From the NCBI GenBank assembly GCA_041392765.1, contig JAWKLL010000005.1, forward strand, positions 1-64,000: 64,000 nucleotides of DNA, given 5' to 3'. This DNA is from Lewinella sp041392765 (GTDB lineage Bacteria; Bacteroidota; Bacteroidia; Chitinophagales; Saprospiraceae). Positions 46,507 to 56,676 of this stretch are shown here, piece after piece (position 1 is the first letter of the stretch; the number at the start of each line of letters is the position of its first letter). The notes under the pieces are model-generated. The model did not search any database. It saw only the letters and a list, made by a program, of their open reading frames with translations, and was not told the DNA's origin. The position numbers were made by a program, and so were the translations under genes.

Positions 46507-46909
46507 AAAAAGGGATAGGAGTTATCATCCACGGTTTTTAATTAGCCTTTGTCTTTTCTTAATGGGCTGTAACGAAACAGACTTCCAACAAGGAAAAGCA
46601 CTCTACGACATCCACTGTGCCAACTGCCACATGGATGACGGAACGGGTTTACGCGGCAATATCCCGCCTTTAGCCCATGCTGATTATTTAATACAGCATA
46701 CCCAACAACTTCCCTGCATCATTCGCTATGGTATTCAGGATACTATTACCGTAAATGGTATCACTTACAACACTCCAATGGCGGGTATTCCCTCTCTCAC
46801 CGACATTCAAATCACCAACATAATTAATTACATTCACCATGCCTGGGGCAATGAAATGGGCATTGTCAGTGCGCCACAAGTCCGGCAGCAATTGAAGGAT
46901 TGTCAGTAA
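46493..46909 (+). CDS. c-type cytochrome lipoprotein
   Basis: 138 residues, intact. A basic N-terminus and lipobox LFLMGC (Cys26) anchor it to a membrane; the class I cytochrome c fold follows with the haem site HCANCH (Cys42, Cys45, His46) and a probable axial Met in NTPMAGIPSLTD. It carries electrons in the periplasm; the partner is not visible here. The first 14 bases overlap rsmD. Confidence 0.82.
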   Translation: MKKRKKRDRSYHPRFLISLCLFLMGCNETDFQQGKALYDIHCANCHMDDGTGLRGNIPPLAHADYLIQHTQQLPCIIRYGIQDTITVNGITYNTPMAGIPSLTDIQITNIINYIHHAWGNEMGIVSAPQVRQQLKDCQ

Positions 46910-46995
46910 ATTAGTATTTCTGTAAATATTTCTAACATCATTTCTGGCATAATCACTACATTGTAGCCTAATTCTAGAATTTAACAATCTGACTT

Positions 46996-49900
46996 ATGCG
47001 GAATGTACTGCTCATCTCCTCACTCCTACTATTGAGCCTATTACTACAGGCGCAAGCTCCCGTTAATGATGACTGCGACGGGCTTATTGATTTGGGCGTT
47101 GCTCCTTATTGCCCGGATGTTTCACTACCCGGTAATGAAGCTGATATTTACGACAATATTGATGCCACCGACTCGGATATTGGTTTTGGCAACAACCCTA
47201 CCTGTTTCAATGGAGGGCTTGCCACAAGGGACGTTTGGTTTGCCTTTACTACCAGCGACACCATCTTTGACTATACCATCACAGTGATGGGTGTAACAGG
47301 GCCGAATGGAGAACCTTCCATCCTCAATCCACAAGTTGCTTTGTATCGAGGTGTATGCCTAGCCAACAATCTCGCAGAGCTGCTTTGCGCCTCTGCTGAG
47401 CAGGGCGAGAATATGGTAGAGTTGAACGCAGAAGGATTAACACCCGGTATTACCTACTTTATACGCATCAGCGATTATTCCAATTCCGCCACCCCTAATT
47501 CAGGTGCTTTCAAACTTTGTATCGACCAGAAAGACCCTGTAAGCCTTATTACAGAAGGAAGTTCTTCGGCTTGCTCTGGCATCTTGTACGACTCTGGCGG
47601 CCCTGATGGCGATTACGGTGCTAACGAAAATCATGTGTTTACTATCTGTCCAGATGTCCCATCTGAGTGTATTAAATTTACACTTTCTTACTACAATCTG
47701 GAGGAAGGTTTCGACCAAATACTCTTTTTTGATGGAGACACTCCTTCCGCTAATGACCTGATTACCGGCATTGGTGGCTTTAATTTTGTAGAGGCCACCT
47801 CTGGTGTATGTATGGAAGTGGTGGCAACCAGCGGCTGTATGACCATACAGTTTACCTCGGATGCTGCCGTACAATTCGAGGGCTTTGAAGGCAACTGGGA
47901 ATGTAGCACCCTCGCTTGCGAAACCTACGCCCCTATTTCCGTTGACACCGATGTTTCCAATGAGGAAATTATTACTGTACTTTCTACCCCCCAAACCCAA
48001 TCTGTGATTACCAACATCAACTGTGCTGATGGCGCTTTGGGGGTTTTCACTGCCGATCAATCTGATTTAGGGTTGGGGCAAGGTTTGCTACTTACCACTG
48101 GCGAAGCACTTTACGCAGTGGGGCCTAACACTAATGACGGCTTTGGCAATAGTCCTACCGCCGACAGGGGCTTCCCCGGTGACCCGGATTTGGATTTTAT
48201 TTCTGAGCTTACTGGCAATGGATCGCTTTCTCAAGATGCCTGTATTATTGAGTTGGATGTGTTTGCCAATACCGATGAACTTGCCTTCGAATATATTTTT
48301 GGTTCAGAGGAATATCCAGAATTTATCAACCAGACATTCAATGACATATTCGCATTCTTGATCTCTGGCCCTGGCATCACAGGCATCCCCGGGCTAAACG
48401 GACAGGAGAATATCGCCATATTACCCGACGGAAATAATACTTTCGTGGAGATCAACTCCGTCAACCACACCATTAACTGGGAGTACTACCGCCAAAATGA
48501 AACGGGCGTAAGTATGCAATATGATGGATTTGTTTCGGATTTTCTAGGTGTTAAAAAAAGCCTTACCGCTAGAGCGCAAGTAACCCCTTGCCAAACATAC
48601 CACCTCAAATTAGCTATTGCTGACCGTGGTGACGGTATCTTTGATTCGGGAGTATTTATTTCAGACTTGCGTGGCGGCACCCCTGACGTAGATGTGATTT
48701 TTAACTCTGGGGTTGATTACCTGATCGAAGGTTGTACCGATATTCCAGATGAGATAGTTTTCAGATTTAATAACCCACAGGATGAAGCTGTTACGTATTC
48801 CACCCAGATTACGGGAACCGCTACACCTGATGAGGATTATGTATTAAATGTACCCTCAACCCTGACTTTCCAACCAGGCCCTAATATTATTTCCTTCCCT
48901 GTCACTGTAATTACCGATTTGCTAACGGAAGGCACCGAAAATATTACCATCGCGTTGGTCAATGATTTTGGTTGTGGTCTGGTCATATTAGACCAACTAG
49001 ATATAGAACTCCGCGATTTCATCCAAATTGAAATCAATGGAGGACGCGATACTGCACAAATTTGTGTGAATAGTGATGTATTGTTGACGGTGGAAGGTGC
49101 TGCCCAATATTTCTGGACACCCCTTAATCTGTTTGATGATCCATTCTCCGACACCCCCATCGCTTCACCCACAGAAAGCGGATGGGTATTTGTAGAAGGA
49201 TCGGTTGGTTCAGATTGTGTCGCTCGCGACTCCATTTATTTACAAATCGAAGATCCTACCATTGCTATCTTACCCGATACGATTCCAATTTGCTTAGGGC
49301 AAACCGCTGTTATTCGCGCCCAAAACAACACGTTAGGCGAAGGGCTGAGTTGGTTTCCTAATATAGCCATATCGAGCACTACTTCTCCGATTGTAGAAGC
49401 ATCGCCTGAAAGTAGTACGTGGTATTTTGCCACCATAGAACTGGCCTCCGATTGTATCGTCACTGATAGTGTGTTTGTAGATGTCGATGTCTTGAATATG
49501 CCTGTTTTAGCTGCTGATACTACGGTATGCCAAAACTACGGTGTCACCCTTGCTACGCTTACAGCCCCGGATATCAGTACAAGTGTTTACAGTTGGACAC
49601 CTACTGCGGGTATTGCTGAACCAGATACCCCCACTCCTGTCGCCTTCCCCGATCAAACTACTACGTATCAACTGATCGCAACGGCTACTAATGGTGCTTG
49701 TGCCGATACCGCCACTATGACCATTACCGTACTACCTGCTGATGCCAGTATCCTCAACCCACAAGATACCATCCTACTTTGCTTAGGAGAATCGGTGACA
49801 CTTTCCGCCACTACAAGCTCGGGTAGTACAGAAAACTTCACTTGGCTGCCCGACGATGGCAGCCTCAGTGCTACTAACCAATTGAATGTAACGGCTACGC

Positions 49901-51729
49901 CACTCACCAATACCATGTATTATACCAACTTCACGGTGGGAAGCTGCTTTGTTGTTGACTCAGTTTTTGTGCAAGTGGATTCGCTGCCTACCATGATGGG
50001 CATCACCGCTATGCCGGAGAAAGATTTGTATTGCCAAGGAGAATTGGTGCAATTAGTTTCGCCCATTTATGACCCAGCTTTATATCCGAACATTGAACAC
50101 CTCTGGACGGGAATAGGCATGGAAACCTCTGATACACTGTACAATATGGTATTGACAACCGCCGACACCTTCACCTACGTGCGGGTAACAACCAACGGCG
50201 GGTGTATGTCCACAGAAAATATCACCTTGAATGTAGTGGAGGTAAACCTGACAGTCACGCCTTCCGACACCTTGGTCTGTGCTGGGCAACCTGTTAGTTT
50301 GGTCGCCAGTAGTGCCAACGAAGGGGAAATCTCTTGGGAACCTGCCGATGGGCTTTCCTGTTCGGATTGTTTAACGCCTATCGCCACTGTTTCCTCCTCT
50401 ACCAACTACACCATCATGTTGGATGTACAAGGGTGCGAAGCTACCGCTAATGCCAGTATTCAGGTAGTGCCCCCTTTGAATGTAACGGTGATTGAGGATA
50501 TGTTTGTTTGCCCAAGTACGAATTTACAATTGCTTGCATCCGCTGTAAACCCCGATGCTGTTTACACTTGGACAATAGCGAGCGATCCGGGCTTTATTAG
50601 TAACGATCCATTATTGACTGTGGCAGCGGCTACGACTGAGACGTACAACCTCTCGGTATCCAACGATTGTGAAACAGTGACACGTTCTGTCACCCTTACA
50701 GTAGCCGAACCTGTCGGAATTCTGAGCGTAGGAGCCGACCAAACCGTGTGCGACAGCACCACCATCAACCTTACGGCTCAGTTGGATGGCAATCCTGCTG
50801 TTGGGGAAGAACTCACTTGGATTTTTGGTGGGGAAAGTACCGTAGGGTTAACAGGCAGCTTCTTGGCACAAGCATCCGGATTTGCTGTATTCAACTACAC
50901 CTACGGGCCTGGTGCGAATGGATGCGGCACGATCATGGACTCTGTGTTCATTGAAGTGGTGGACTACCCTACCCTCAATCTCATTCCTAGTGAAACCATC
51001 TGTTATTCCAATACGATGGAATTTAATCTAAACAATGCTGCGGCAATGCCCGGTGTCACATACACTTGGACGCAACTTGAAGATCCTGATTTCACGGCCA
51101 ACACGGCTTCAATAACGGTTTCGCCCCAAGAAAATAGCACGTATATCTTGATGGCCTCAAATGGTGATTGCGTCACCTCTGGGGAAGTAGAATTTACCGT
51201 GATTGACTCCGTAACAATTAGCGTATCTGAGGATTTAGTATTGGTAGGTGAAATGCCGCCTTACAACTTAGTAGCAACCGTAGAGGTGCCACAGATTGGC
51301 GCTACCTACTCTTGGAACGTTAACGGTACCATGGCGCAAGCACAAGCATTAGAGGTAAATAATACCATTGCATCATCGTCTTTGCCTACGGTAGCGGTGT
51401 TCACTTATATGGATGCCTGCCAAACACGCACGGATAGCGTTCGATTGTCGGGTATTGATTATCGCATCCCCAATATTTTCTCTCCTAATAATGACGGAAA
51501 AAATGATGTATTCAAACCATTCCTCACGGGGCCGGCAAGTGAATTAGAAATATTGGTCTATAACCGATGGGGGCAGCAGGTATTCCAATCCAACGATGCC
51601 GCCAATGAAGGTTGGAACGGCAAAGTCAATGGCAAGGACGCTCCTGCAGATGTGTATGTTTACAGAATGCGCATCGTCATGCAATCAGTCGTAATTGAGG
51701 AGTCTGGCGAAGTGACGTTAGTACGCTAA
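46996..51729 (+). CDS. Giant secreted adhesin-like protein, type IX secretion substrate (type B sorting domain)
   Basis: 1577 residues, intact. Residues 1-21 are a Sec signal (ending LLLQAQA). Then: an N-terminal domain (about 25-170), a CUB-like domain (about 185-305, ILYDSGGPDGDYGANENHVF), a choice-of-anchor L domain (about 320-545, GSEEYPEFINQTFNDIFAFL), a Calx-beta-like domain (about 555-640) and roughly nine Ig/PKD-like repeats (about 655-1480), each with a Cys pair and a YxWxP-type core. The C-terminus (from about 1490, IPNIFSPNNDGKNDVFKPF, VYNRWGQQVFQS) is the gliding-motility-associated CHU_C domain used as a type IX secretion signal. It probably mediates surface attachment or gliding. 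Confidence 0.9.
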   Translation: MRNVLLISSLLLLSLLLQAQAPVNDDCDGLIDLGVAPYCPDVSLPGNEADIYDNIDATDSDIGFGNNPTCFNGGLATRDVWFAFTTSDTIFDYTITVMGVTGPNGEPSILNPQVALYRGVCLANNLAELLCASAEQGENMVELNAEGLTPGITYFIRISDYSNSATPNSGAFKLCIDQKDPVSLITEGSSSACSGILYDSGGPDGDYGANENHVFTICPDVPSECIKFTLSYYNLEEGFDQILFFDGDTPSANDLITGIGGFNFVEATSGVCMEVVATSGCMTIQFTSDAAVQFEGFEGNWECSTLACETYAPISVDTDVSNEEIITVLSTPQTQSVITNINCADGALGVFTADQSDLGLGQGLLLTTGEALYAVGPNTNDGFGNSPTADRGFPGDPDLDFISELTGNGSLSQDACIIELDVFANTDELAFEYIFGSEEYPEFINQTFNDIFAFLISGPGITGIPGLNGQENIAILPDGNNTFVEINSVNHTINWEYYRQNETGVSMQYDGFVSDFLGVKKSLTARAQVTPCQTYHLKLAIADRGDGIFDSGVFISDLRGGTPDVDVIFNSGVDYLIEGCTDIPDEIVFRFNNPQDEAVTYSTQITGTATPDEDYVLNVPSTLTFQPGPNIISFPVTVITDLLTEGTENITIALVNDFGCGLVILDQLDIELRDFIQIEINGGRDTAQICVNSDVLLTVEGAAQYFWTPLNLFDDPFSDTPIASPTESGWVFVEGSVGSDCVARDSIYLQIEDPTIAILPDTIPICLGQTAVIRAQNNTLGEGLSWFPNIAISSTTSPIVEASPESSTWYFATIELASDCIVTDSVFVDVDVLNMPVLAADTTVCQNYGVTLATLTAPDISTSVYSWTPTAGIAEPDTPTPVAFPDQTTTYQLIATATNGACADTATMTITVLPADASILNPQDTILLCLGESVTLSATTSSGSTENFTWLPDDGSLSATNQLNVTATPLTNTMYYTNFTVGSCFVVDSVFVQVDSLPTMMGITAMPEKDLYCQGELVQLVSPIYDPALYPNIEHLWTGIGMETSDTLYNMVLTTADTFTYVRVTTNGGCMSTENITLNVVEVNLTVTPSDTLVCAGQPVSLVASSANEGEISWEPADGLSCSDCLTPIATVSSSTNYTIMLDVQGCEATANASIQVVPPLNVTVIEDMFVCPSTNLQLLASAVNPDAVYTWTIASDPGFISNDPLLTVAAATTETYNLSVSNDCETVTRSVTLTVAEPVGILSVGADQTVCDSTTINLTAQLDGNPAVGEELTWIFGGESTVGLTGSFLAQASGFAVFNYTYGPGANGCGTIMDSVFIEVVDYPTLNLIPSETICYSNTMEFNLNNAAAMPGVTYTWTQLEDPDFTANTASITVSPQENSTYILMASNGDCVTSGEVEFTVIDSVTISVSEDLVLVGEMPPYNLVATVEVPQIGATYSWNVNGTMAQAQALEVNNTIASSSLPTVAVFTYMDACQTRTDSVRLSGIDYRIPNIFSPNNDGKNDVFKPFLTGPASELEILVYNRWGQQVFQSNDAANEGWNGKVNGKDAPADVYVYRMRIVMQSVVIEESGEVTLVR

Positions 51730-52065
51730 AAAACAACCGGAATATCGATATTTTTTTCAAGGATCAAATGACAAAGCGATGCACTGGCATCCCTTATGTT
51801 TTACATTTTTCAGCCTATAATCTTTAACAAACGTGAATTATGGATTACAAATCGAACAGCACGTTCATAAGTTACTGATAGTCAGTCAAATGTATTTCGT
51901 GTGAGGGACAGCAGCGGACGTGCCGACCGCAGGGAGGTACTGGAGCGGATAGCCCGACCCCTGTTTTGCAGGGGGCACACCACACAAATTGTCAAAAAAC
52001 CTACATTTTTCACCCTATAATCTTTAACAATGAAAAACAAGCGCTTCTTAGTAGCCACCTAAGGA
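51730..52065. other. Spacer with 200-bp-spaced direct repeats and a gene stub
   Basis: TACATTTTTCA-CCTATAATC (29 bp in full) occurs at 51802-51830 and 52002-52030 with one mismatch. After the second copy an ATG opens ten codons (MKNKRFLVAT) and stops, like the start of a lost signal-peptide gene. Between the copies lies a GC-rich segment (51905-51985) related to the dispersed hairpin repeats and ending TTGTCAAAAAACC, like one end of the ISL3-type element. Confidence 0.5.
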
Positions 52066-52883
52066 TCATGGCAAATAAGTAGCCAGTGCTTTTTCCATCT
52101 GCAACTGAAGTGCCGCCGCCGATGAACGGGCTTTTTCGGCGAAATCTTCCTGTGTACCTGCATAGATAATACCACGGGACGAGTTCACGAGTAGCCCACA
52201 GTGATCGTTCATACCAAAGCGTGCAACTGCTTCCAAATCGCCCCCTTGTGCGCCGATACCGGGCACCAGGAAAAAGTACTCAGGGGCAAGGCGGCGTAGT
52301 TCCCGAAACTTTTCAGGGTGAGTGGCACCGCAAACGAACATCAATTCATCGGCTGATGCCCATTCTTGGGCTTGCCGCATCACTTTGGCGTAAAGCGGCT
52401 CGTCTTGCTCTTGGGGTGTTAATTGGAAATCACTGCTACCCTTATTGCTTGTCAAAGCCAATAGAATTGCCCATTTATCCTCAAAACCTAGGAAGGGTTG
52501 AACGGAATCGGCTCCCATATACGGTGCTATGGTAACGGCATCCGCCTTCATGGTCTCGAAAAAAGTACGGGCATACATACGGGAGGTATTGCCAATATCG
52601 CCCCGCTTCGCGTCGGCAATTTTCAAGTGGTTATCGCCAATATACGCCAGCGTTGCCTGCAAAACTTCCCAACCTTGAGTCCCCATCGCTTCATAGAAGG
52701 CGGTATTGGGTTTATAGGCTACACACAGATCGCGCGTAGCGTCAATAATAGCTTGGTTGAAACGGTAAATAGCGGCTGACCCGTTCCTAAGTGCGAGGGA
52801 ATCATGGCAGGGTCGGGGTCTAACCCAACACACAAAAAAGACTTACGCTCTTTGATCCATCCAAATAACTTGGCGCGACTCAT
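52066..52883 (-). CDS. pyrF: Orotidine 5'-phosphate decarboxylase (type 2), one frame break
   Basis: About 272 codons from ATG 52883 (MSRAKLFGWIKERKSFLCVG). PyrF makes UMP from OMP, the last step of pyrimidine synthesis. N-terminal LCVGLDPDPAMIPSH, YKPNTAFYEAMG, the catalytic ADAKRGDIGNTS (D-x-K-x-x-D), and the phosphate loop VPGIGAQGGD with NSSRGIIYA match the longer subfamily 2 enzyme. One base shift near 52795 separates the N-terminal 30 residues from the rest. Confidence 0.92.
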
Positions 52884-53029
52884 GGTGAAATACTCTTAGT
52901 GAAAAGACGGAAATAACCACCCCCATTTTTTCTACCGATTCGCGAATATTTTCACGCAAGCTCCTTTTAGTCGCTTGCTTAGAAAATTTTAGCGAATCAA
53001 AAATGGGGCAGTTATTTTTAATCCGTCAC

Positions 53030-55129
53030 TTAATAAGACCCAAAATAACGGCGTAAAAACCATTCAGCCGTAAGTAGAGATAACAGCAGGAAAAATATCC
53101 ATTTGATATTGATAAGCGAACGGGTTTGAACCGAATCGTATAAAACGGGCTTTACCGTTCCTTTATCTTCCAGCAATTGAGGTAAACTTCCTATCTGCGA
53201 TGGGTAAACCACACCTCCCCCATAGCGCTCACCGAGCAACCTCAGCAAATTATGATCTGCTGTTAGTTCAAACAACTCCAACTGCACGGGCTGGATGCTG
53301 AACTGCCCACTGTGCTCTAGTCGCTCCAAGCCCGTATTGACCGTTGCTTTGTATCTATAATTGCCCACCGGCAAAATACCCGCATTGAGGCTGTATGAAC
53401 GCCCTGAAGGATTGAAAGTATAGTTGTACTCACGCCCCGCTTCATCAATAATAGTCAATTGGGCGGCGGGGTCATTGATGAGTTCGTAATTATCGTTGTA
53501 CAATTCAGCGTTGAAGATGAGTGGCTCGTTTTCATCAAAGATATTTTTAGCCAACGTCACGCGAAAGCGGCGTTTATCATCTTTCACACTCAAGTATTGG
53601 GTAATCTGGCTGACCCATTCATCGAAACGGTCATGGCGGTTACTGTCTAAATAATCGAACAAACGCCATTTCCACAACCCCGTACCCGCCAACACGACCA
53701 TACGGCGGCCATCCTCCTCTCCCAGTGCTAACAGTGGATATTCGGTATCAATTCGTCCAATGCGTTGGTAGTGCATGACCGCCGCATTGCTACCTGCTTT
53801 GAACTCACCAAATGGTGCCTCCAAGGGAGGAAGTTTGGGCAGCAGATTGCGCACCTCATCGCTGATATTGAATACATTGAACCCCGCCGACATTCGCGCC
53901 TGCACTTCATTCACATTTCTACCATTCGGCGGAAAACCAAGCAATTGCTGAGCTTTATTCAGCGCAGTCAAGCCTGTTTGCTGTCCGGCAATGAACCAAA
54001 CGGGTATCTTCCTATCGGTCAGTTGCTTGAGGATGGCATCCGCAGGTTGATTGATGGAGGGCAACTCATGCAAAATAACTAAATCGGCTTCTTTTACATC
54101 GCCAGCAAACGTGCTGATGTACTCGATTACTACCTCGTTGTTCCGACCTTTGCTGATGCTTTGTTTTAGCGCGCTCAAATCGGGATGAGGCGCATTGGCC
54201 AATATCAAAACTTGTTGGCGAGCTTCCAGCACATCCACGAAAATATCGCGGCTGTTGTTGGCGGTCGTCGCCTCTCCGGGCAAGGTGCCTAAAGAGATGC
54301 GATAGCGATTCACGCCGGGCAAATCGGCATCCAATACATATTCCTTTGTAGCAAAAAAATCGTTGCGATCTACATTGATAGACTCGTTGAATAACTCGCG
54401 GGTTTTGCCGTTTTCTATGCGCGCGATGCGCAAAGGAATCGTATTACCCGCCGCGTTTTGCCCGCTGATGTCCACCTGTAGCGAAAAGCGATCGCCAAGA
54501 TAAGCTACCTTATTGTGAAAAACCCGCTTTACCGCTATGTCCTTGTAGCGCGTAGTGTCTCCCAGAGCGATGCTGTAAACGGGGGCATTGATTTTTGCAT
54601 CCGTATAGACAGGGTTTGCTCCCTCATTATAGATGCCGTCGGTGGCCAAGATAAGGGCACCTAAATTTTGGTTGCTATACAAATCATACACCTCTTGTAG
54701 CATAGCTGACAAGTTGGTACGCTTATCGCGAAAAGCCCCATCAAGGGTATCCCGCACCACATCGCCGAAGGTAAAAGTGGCCACCTCGTATTTTTCACCC
54801 AATTCAGCCTGCAACTGGCGCAGGGCATTTGCATAAGCGGAGCTATCTTCATCCGTCATAGCGGCTTGGATAGACTCCGACCCATCCTGTGCGATAACAA
54901 TAATCGGTTTCTCGGTCTTGGTGGTAACAGAACGAATAATGGGAGAAAGCAGTAGCAGTGCGAGCCAACTCACCACGATAAACCTAAAGCCCGCCAACAG
55001 ATAGCTGAGCCATGCAGGCGATTCTTGGGCAACCTTGTTCCGAAAATAAAGCACCAATGCATAGGCGACACCTAACATCAGGCAAAAAATGATATACCAA
55101 GCCGGATAAGCAAAACTAATTCCCTCCAT
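53030..55129 (-). CDS. VWA-domain membrane protein
   Basis: 699 residues, intact. Two N-terminal helices (WYIIFCLMLGVAYALVLY and GFRFIVVSWLALLLLSPI) and one C-terminal helix (IKWIFFLLLSLLTAEWFL) place the body on the periplasmic side. Residues 75-200 are a von Willebrand A-like domain with the MIDAS remnant QDGSESI and LILATDGIYNEG. The remainder has Ig-like and GATase1-like segments (VILHELPSINQPADAIL). Such BatA/aerotolerance-related proteins are common in Bacteroidota; the function of this form is unknown. Confidence 0.8.
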   Translation of the reverse strand: MEGISFAYPAWYIIFCLMLGVAYALVLYFRNKVAQESPAWLSYLLAGFRFIVVSWLALLLLSPIIRSVTTKTEKPIIVIAQDGSESIQAAMTDEDSSAYANALRQLQAELGEKYEVATFTFGDVVRDTLDGAFRDKRTNLSAMLQEVYDLYSNQNLGALILATDGIYNEGANPVYTDAKINAPVYSIALGDTTRYKDIAVKRVFHNKVAYLGDRFSLQVDISGQNAAGNTIPLRIARIENGKTRELFNESINVDRNDFFATKEYVLDADLPGVNRYRISLGTLPGEATTANNSRDIFVDVLEARQQVLILANAPHPDLSALKQSISKGRNNEVVIEYISTFAGDVKEADLVILHELPSINQPADAILKQLTDRKIPVWFIAGQQTGLTALNKAQQLLGFPPNGRNVNEVQARMSAGFNVFNISDEVRNLLPKLPPLEAPFGEFKAGSNAAVMHYQRIGRIDTEYPLLALGEEDGRRMVVLAGTGLWKWRLFDYLDSNRHDRFDEWVSQITQYLSVKDDKRRFRVTLAKNIFDENEPLIFNAELYNDNYELINDPAAQLTIIDEAGREYNYTFNPSGRSYSLNAGILPVGNYRYKATVNTGLERLEHSGQFSIQPVQLELFELTADHNLLRLLGERYGGGVVYPSQIGSLPQLLEDKGTVKPVLYDSVQTRSLINIKWIFFLLLSLLTAEWFLRRYFGSY

Positions 55130-55328
55130 AATCGTATTTCACGCTGTTTCCCGGGTTGGATGTCCGCTCTAATAGAGGGTACTATCCTTTCTGGGCTGGG
55201 CAAAGGTAGAACAAATTGGACAAACCGAACTTTTACAGCGCTACACTTTTTTAGCTGCGAGAAAAAAATGTGTGAAACTGTAAAGTTTTAGCCCACCGTG
55301 CGCATGAGGGACGGGAAAAAATTACTTA

Positions 55329-55493
55329 GAGTATGTCTAAAATTTCCTCAATTGGTTATAAGTGACAAATTTCATCCTGTCCTACGTTAGAAATGCTCGC
55401 CGTCTCGGCTTAGCCGAGATCGACTGCGCTTTCTGCCTTGGACAGAACAAAATTTGCTCACTTTCGCTCAATCAGGAAAATTTAGACATACTC
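55329..55493. mobile_element. IS5/IS1031-like MITE, copy 4 (165 bp)
   Basis: Ends GAGTATGTCTAAAATTT and (inverse) AAATTTAGACATACTC. TTA flanks both sides (55326-55328 and 55494-55496), a 3-bp duplication of the TNA type used by IS1031-group elements. Homologous to the inverted copy at 25666-25803. Confidence 0.72.
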
Positions 55494-55511
55494 TTAGTCA
55501 TTGGTGAATTG

Positions 55512-55650
55512 CTTATGCCGTGCCCCCTGCCGCCCCGCGCTAGGCCAACGCCGAGCAGGGTCGCGCTATCCACTCGTAGGCCGCCCCGGCTTGAGCTAGG
55601 GCGGCCACCCGTTTCTATCGCTCACGGGGGCTTGGGTGGGGTGTTGGGTT
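55512..55650 (+). repeat. Dispersed GC-rich hairpin repeat (long form)
   Basis: Begins TGCCGTGCCCCCTGCCGCCC and ends CGGGTGGCC...CGATAG-type sequence; it is similar over about 130 bp to the inverted copy at 62075-62205 (shared CAGGGTCGCGCTATCCACTC core, read in this orientation). Confidence 0.65.
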
Positions 55651-55679
55651 TGGTGGGGGGCTAAAATATAGCTGTGCTG

Positions 55680-55710
55680 TTGCATTTATGCACAGCGTTG
55701 TTTATATTTG
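55680..55710 (+). promoter_or_regulatory. Bacteroidota-type promoter candidate
   Basis: TTG (55680-55682), 20 bases, TATATTTG (55703-55710). It points toward the PEGA lipoprotein gene, about 200 bp downstream. Confidence 0.45.
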
Positions 55711-55912
55711 CCAAGGAATGTTTCACTGACCTAGGGGCAGGCAACTAAGCAAGTGGTTAGCTGCTTGCATGGTGCGTGCCGTATGCCCGTTTTGGAATCC
55801 CTCTTTTTGGGTGAAAGTATGACAAAAAGGGGGGACTTGCGGGTATAACTAAGTTGCAGGAAATTTTTAATTGAGGGACTAAACTTTGATTATCACTATA
55901 ACAGTAAATAAA

Positions 55913-56661
55913 ATGAATAAACTAATTTTTTTTTCAGTTTTTATATCTATCATATTAATAGCTTGTATGAAAAATGAAAAGAGTAGAGACTGTACATGCG
56001 AATTAGAGAAATTTACTGATTACGAAAAAATAGAACAGGAGAGTTCAATAGATGAAAAAGATGAGTTTAATGTAGAGGCTTCTGTAAGCGAAGATTTTAT
56101 TAAATATGTAGAAGGGAAAATAACTGCGAATTATTCTAATAATGTGGAATTAAGTTCAACTTCTTCTATTTTGAGAGAAATAAAAATGACTATCCTGAGT
56201 ATACTAACACTACATACAGATATAAAATAGAACGGATATTTTACTGTGAGTATTACAAAAACTTGTGTAGGAATTCATCTATTCATGATTCTACATTTAC
56301 CAGATTAGTTAATGATAAATTAGAAGAAATTAGAGGCGTTATAGGTGGTTTTTATGAAGAAGGCGATAATGAAAATACACCTTTAACTTCACCAAGTCCC
56401 GCTGTAGATAAAATCGAAGAGATAAAAGAAAATGAAAATGTAAAAGTAGATTCACCTCCACAAAATAAACATCCAATTTCTATAATAACAGAGCCTAGTG
56501 GTGCTAAAGTATTTATAAATAGTGACTTTGTAGGACATACAAATACAGATTTGTATTTGCTAGAAGGGCAATATAATGTATCTTTACACTTGACTGGAAA
56601 GGACACCTTTCATTCTGTCATTAATCTACCCAGACAAAAATCTTTTGTTCATACATTTTAA
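55913..56661 (+). CDS. Lipoprotein with C-terminal PEGA domain, one frame break
   Basis: About 249 codons from ATG 55913, which gives a lipoprotein signal ending IILIAC (Cys18). The middle is helical and charged (SEDFIKYVEGKITANYSNNV, TRLVNDKLEEIRGVIGG), then a Pro/Lys/Glu linker, and a PEGA domain at the C-terminus (ISIITEPSGAKVFINSDFVG, LLEGQYNVSLHLTG). PEGA domains bind surface or peptidoglycan-associated partners. One A seems missing from an A-run near 56185, joining what otherwise look like two genes. It is AT-rich and lies 15 bp upstream of a CsgG-like gene, so the two form an operon. Confidence 0.7.
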
Positions 56662-56676
56662 CGAAAAGATGTTATT

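Larger units (their letters stand above)
55130..55912. other. Gene-free, repeat-filled boundary of the accessory island
   Basis: 780 bp with no credible gene: a MITE (55329-55493), a GC-rich hairpin repeat (55512-55650), a promoter candidate (55680-55710) and a palindromic segment (about 55750-55862) whose ends GCAACTAAGCAAGT and ACTTGCGGG...CTAAGTTGC are inverted, resembling the attC-like repeats further on. Base composition turns AT-rich at about 55880. Confidence 0.55.

Noticed and set aside
51888..52002. Third full ISL3-like MITE
   Set aside because: Only the right end (GTCAAAAAACC) is clear; the left end and target duplication are not found, so it is left as a possible partial copy.
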